NCBI GenBank assembly: GCA_963700745.1
Contig: CAVOYT010000002.1
Location: forward strand, 248,001 to 312,000
Direction of reading: 5' to 3'
DNA from: UBA10649 sp963700745
GTDB lineage: Bacteria; Actinomycetota; Actinomycetes; S36-B12
Length of the DNA stretch: 64,000 nucleotides
Below, one piece after another: positions 61,319 through 64,000 of this stretch; the stretch's first letter is position 1, and each line of letters opens with the position of its first letter. The notes under the pieces are model-generated. The model ran no database searches, had not been told where the DNA came from, and was given only the letters and a program-made list of their open reading frames with translations. A program made the position numbers and the translations under genes.

Positions 61319-61960
61319 GTGAGCACGTTCATGCACCCGGCCGGTCCGGAGCCGGCATCGGTGTACTGGATTCGGCGTGCCGCGATCATCCTCGTCATCG
61401 TGACCTTGGTCGTCGCCGTGTGGTGGCTGCTCGGATCGCTGCTCGGGGGCGGCTCGGAGCCGGCATCGGGCACGACGGATGAGCCCTCGGCATCGGCCTC
61501 GGCGGTGCCCGGCGAGTCGTCGAGCGCCGCACCCGCGGCCACGGCCGACGCCGAGCCCGTGGAATGCCTCGATTCGGCAATCACCGTGGAGGCCACCACC
61601 GACGCGTCGACCTATCCGGTCGGTTCCACGCCGCGACTCACCCTCACGATCATCAACAGCGGCGACGTCGCCTGCAAGCGGGACGTGGGCCCGAAGGCCA
61701 ACGAGCTCGAGATCACGTCGGGCGGGTACCACGTCTGGTCCAGCGACGACTGCAACGCAAGCAACAAGAGCAAGGTCTCGGTGCTGGAGCCTGGCGAGAA
61801 GGTCGCCTCGAGCATCACCTGGAACGGTCGCCTGACGCAGAAGGACTGCCCGAACGGCGAGGGCGCTGCCGCGAAGGCTGGGCGCTACGACCTCGTCGGG
61901 CGCAATGGCAAGGTCACCAGCAAGCCGACGCCGTTCGCGTTGACCAACAAGAACTCCTGA
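61319..61960 (+). CDS. Membrane-anchored protein with extracellular beta domain (mutY-disA neighbour)
   Basis: 213 residues from GTG 61319; ATG 61331 is an alternative. One membrane helix (AAIILVIVTLVVAVWWLLGS), a Ser/Ala/Pro/Glu linker of about 40 residues (a likely O-mannosylation target), then an immunoglobulin-like domain with three or four cysteines: ITVEATTDASTYPVGSTPRL, IINSGDVACKRDVG, WSSDDCNASNKSK, LTQKDCPNGEG. Proteins of this plan sit between mutY and disA in mycobacteria (Rv3587c position). Function unknown. Confidence 0.82.
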   Translation: MSTFMHPAGPEPASVYWIRRAAIILVIVTLVVAVWWLLGSLLGGGSEPASGTTDEPSASASAVPGESSSAAPAATADAEPVECLDSAITVEATTDASTYPVGSTPRLTLTIINSGDVACKRDVGPKANELEITSGGYHVWSSDDCNASNKSKVSVLEPGEKVASSITWNGRLTQKDCPNGEGAAAKAGRYDLVGRNGKVTSKPTPFALTNKNS

Positions 61961-61991
61961 TCAGCCGACCCCCTGCCGATCTCCGGTCGGG

Positions 61992-63080
61992 CTAGACGAA
62001 GCGGTCGAGGATGCTCGCCTCCGCCAGTCTGGAGACCCCATCACGCACCGATCGGGCGCGCGTCTCGCCGACACCCTCGACCTGCTGGAGATCCTCCGTC
62101 GTCGCGGCGAGCAGCTTCTGCAGGCCGCCGAAGTGCCCCACGATGCGGTCGGTGATGACTTCGGGCAGCCTGGGCACGCGTGCCAGGAGCCGGAATCCCC
62201 TCGGGCTGACCGTGGACTCCAGGGCCTCGGGCGTGTCCGCGAACCCGAAGGCGCCGCCGACCTTGCCGAGCTCGAGCAGATCGCCTTCCGTCAGGTTGTC
62301 GAGTGCCTCGAGGGCACGATCGACGCCGCGACGCCGTCGATTGTTGGCGGGGACCAGGTAGTCGCGCACCAGGAGCACCCGCTCGGCGTCGACCCCCGCC
62401 ACCAGCTCATTCAGTTGGAGGGACAGCAGCCGACCCTCGGTGCCGAGCTCGAGAACGTAGTTCGCGACCTCCCGCCGGATCCGCCGCACCATCTGCGCGC
62501 GCTGGGCCACGACGCAGACGTCGCGCACGGTCACCAGATTCTCGATCTCCAGGGCAGAGAGGGTGCCGCTGACCTCGTCGAGGCGCGACTTGTACCTCTC
62601 CAGGGTTGCCAGCCCCTGATTCGCGCGCGACAGGATCTCGCCGGAGTCCTCGAGGACGTGCCGCCGGCCATCGACGTAGATCGCGACGATGTTCATGGAC
62701 TTGCTCACGCTGATCACCGGACGTCCGGTCTGGCGTGACACCCGGTCCGCCGTGCGATGCCGGGTGCCGGTCTCCTCGGTGGGCAGAGCGGGGTCGGGCA
62801 TGAGCTGGACCGCCGCACGGACGATCGTCTGGGCCTCAGCGTCAAGCACGATCGCGCCATCCATCTTGGACAGCTCTCGCAGGCGGGTGGCGGAGAAGGC
62901 GACATCGAGAACGAAGCCGCCGTTCGCCACCTGCTCCACGGGTCGGTCCCAGCCGAGGACGATGAGACCACCCGTGCGGCCCCGCAGGATGCGCTCGAGC
63001 CCGTCACGCAGGGCGGTGCCGGGGGCCACCATCGCGAGGACGTCGCGGAAGCGGGCGTCGGCAGCAGCGTCGGTGCTCAT
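61992..63080 (-). CDS. disA: DNA integrity scanning protein, diadenylate cyclase DisA
   Basis: 362 residues, intact. Makes cyclic di-AMP and scans DNA for branched structures. The N-terminal DAC domain has ELSKMDGAIVLDAEAQTIVR (DGA motif) and EETGTRHRTADRVSRQTGRP (RHR motif). A helical linker follows, and the C-terminal helix-hairpin-helix domain contains RLPEVITDRIVGHFGGLQKL and QVEGVGETRARSVRDGVSRL. ATG 63080 follows GGAGAG; longer in-frame extensions lack the family's start. Thirteen bases after radA, so the two are cotranscribed. Confidence 0.97.
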   Translation of the reverse strand: MSTDAAADARFRDVLAMVAPGTALRDGLERILRGRTGGLIVLGWDRPVEQVANGGFVLDVAFSATRLRELSKMDGAIVLDAEAQTIVRAAVQLMPDPALPTEETGTRHRTADRVSRQTGRPVISVSKSMNIVAIYVDGRRHVLEDSGEILSRANQGLATLERYKSRLDEVSGTLSALEIENLVTVRDVCVVAQRAQMVRRIRREVANYVLELGTEGRLLSLQLNELVAGVDAERVLLVRDYLVPANNRRRRGVDRALEALDNLTEGDLLELGKVGGAFGFADTPEALESTVSPRGFRLLARVPRLPEVITDRIVGHFGGLQKLLAATTEDLQQVEGVGETRARSVRDGVSRLAEASILDRFV

Positions 63081-63093
63081 CTGGCTCTCCCCG

Positions 63094-64000
63094 TCACGTT
63101 CGTCCGGGCACCGTAGCGCGAGAGAGGCGTTGAACGGTGCTGATGGCATCGTGCACTGACCCGACCTCGTGCATCCGCATGCCCGCCGGGGGCACGGGTG
63201 GGGTTCCGCGGGCCCGCAGCGCGCGGGCCGGGGCGATGACGTCGGTGAAGCCGAGGCGGCCGGCTTCTGCCAGTCGGCGGTCGAGGGCAGAGATCGGTCG
63301 GACGTCGCCGGCCAGCCCGATCTCCCCGAAGGCCACCAGTCCAGGAGGAAGAGCGACGTCGGATGCGCTGCTGGCGATGGCGAGGGCCACCGCCATGTCG
63401 GTGGCCGGCTCGGTGAGGCGGACGCCCCCGACGGTGGCCACGAAGCAGTCGGCGGTGGCCAGGCGCACTCCGGCCCGCCGCTCGAGCACGCCGAGCATCA
63501 TCGCGATCCGCGAGGAGTCCAGGCCGCTGGTGACCCGGCGCGGTTGAGGGGCGGACGAGGGCGCGATCAGTGCCTGGACCTCGGCGATGAGAGGTCGACG
63601 ACCCTCCATGGTCACGGTCACGCACGTCCCGGGAGCGTTTTGCTGCCGGTCGCCCAGGAAGAGCCCGCTGGGGTCGGCCAGTCCGATGATGCCGTCGTCG
63701 ACCAGCTCGAAGCAGCCGATCTCGTCGGCCGCCCCGTACCGGTTCTTGACCGCCCGCACGAGGCGCAGGGGCCCCTGCCGGTCACCCTCGAAGTGCAGGA
63801 CGACGTCGACGAGGTGCTCCAGGGTGCGAGGCCCCGCCACGGAGCCGTCCTTGGTGACGTGTCCGACCAGGACGACGGTGATGTCGCGCGCTTTCGCCAC
63901 GGCGATGAGCGAGGCGGCCACTTCTTTTACCTGCGTGACTCCGCCGGCGGCCCCGTCGACGTCGGAGCTCGAGATGGTCTGGACGGAGTCGAGGACCAGG
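63094..64000 (-). CDS. radA: DNA repair protein RadA (N-terminus beyond window)
   Basis: 302 codons are visible; the zinc finger and Walker A lie beyond the right edge. Visible: Walker B LVLDSVQTISSSDVDGAAGG, VVLVGHVTKDGSVAGPRTLE, the RadA-specific RAVKNRYGAADEIGCFELVD, and the C-terminal Lon-protease-like domain (CFVATVGGVRLTEPATDMAV, LVAFGEIGLAGDVRPISALD). RadA promotes branch migration in recombination and interacts functionally with DisA, which follows it here. Confidence 0.95.
   Translation of the reverse strand, partial: LVLDSVQTISSSDVDGAAGGVTQVKEVAASLIAVAKARDITVVLVGHVTKDGSVAGPRTLEHLVDVVLHFEGDRQGPLRLVRAVKNRYGAADEIGCFELVDDGIIGLADPSGLFLGDRQQNAPGTCVTVTMEGRRPLIAEVQALIAPSSAPQPRRVTSGLDSSRIAMMLGVLERRAGVRLATADCFVATVGGVRLTEPATDMAVALAIASSASDVALPPGLVAFGEIGLAGDVRPISALDRRLAEAGRLGFTDVIAPARALRARGTPPVPPAGMRMHEVGSVHDAISTVQRLSRATVPGRT

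Overview
The window is high-GC, gene-dense DNA with strongly G/C-biased third codon positions, and its content is actinobacterial. Signs of this are a SepX-type divisome gene, a DUF222/HNH endonuclease, a trehalose synthase-maltokinase fusion, a tuberculostearic-type fatty acid gene pair, a protein O-mannosyltransferase, and two gene orders also found in Mycobacterium. These are mscL / SAF / ruc-like fmdB / 5-FCL / galU / rimJ / sepX / pmt / rsmI / metG / tatD / rsmA / ispE, and clpC / mutY / disA / radA. I cannot name the genus. About 70 protein genes, two tRNA genes and one small tRNA-associated insertion are described.

Layout. 0-4.9 kb (minus strand): operon for a [NiFe] hydrogenase resembling the high-affinity actinobacterial group 1h type, in the order DUF1641, hypA, hypB, small subunit, large subunit, maturation protease, unknown; it runs off the left edge. 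5.1-7.8 kb: tmsA/tmsB-like pair for 10-methyl fatty acids. 7.8-20.4 kb: MMPL exporter, Na+/H+ antiporter, glycerate kinase, PLP decarboxylase, cupin, aldo/keto reductase, a secreted duplicated protein and a membrane alpha/beta hydrolase. 20.5-23.8 kb: TreS-Mak. 23.9-25.95 kb: a 2-kb insertion bounded by two copies of the 3' end of tRNA-Arg(CCT), carrying a DUF4143 ATPase and a decayed marR. 26-32 kb: PAS-GGDEF cyclase, GlcD-like oxidase, and a TetR/MFS efflux pair with a clear operator. 32-34.5 kb: SbtA-like bicarbonate transporter with a methyltransferase and a winged-helix regulator. 34.5-40 kb: DNA-glycosylase-like protein, reductase, aminotransferase, MscL and a Ruc-like chaperone. 40.1-45.9 kb: paired CrcB fluoride channels, penicillin-acylase-family hydrolase, an Flp-pilin/TIG fusion and an HNH endonuclease. 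46-64 kb: mostly housekeeping genes (listed above), plus a second Flp-pilin fusion, and the radA C-terminus at the right edge.

Many genes, including ones normally essential, are interrupted by frameshifts. I resolved about 50 sites, and each is repaired by removing one (occasionally two) extra bases; none required adding a base. I read this as insertion-biased sequence error, and I give gene spans end to end across the breaks. Corrected lengths match family norms, and correction restores tight ATGA/GTGA start-stop overlaps (hypA/hypB, hypB/hydS, metG/tatD). It also shows that several apparent oddities, namely a HypB-hydrogenase fusion, a HypA lacking half its zinc site and an in-frame TGA, are artefacts.

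The most interesting biology is the hydrogenase operon, the two Flp-prepilin N-termini fused to large extracellular domains, the tRNA-Arg insertion with the ATPase, and the SbtA-regulator-methyltransferase unit.
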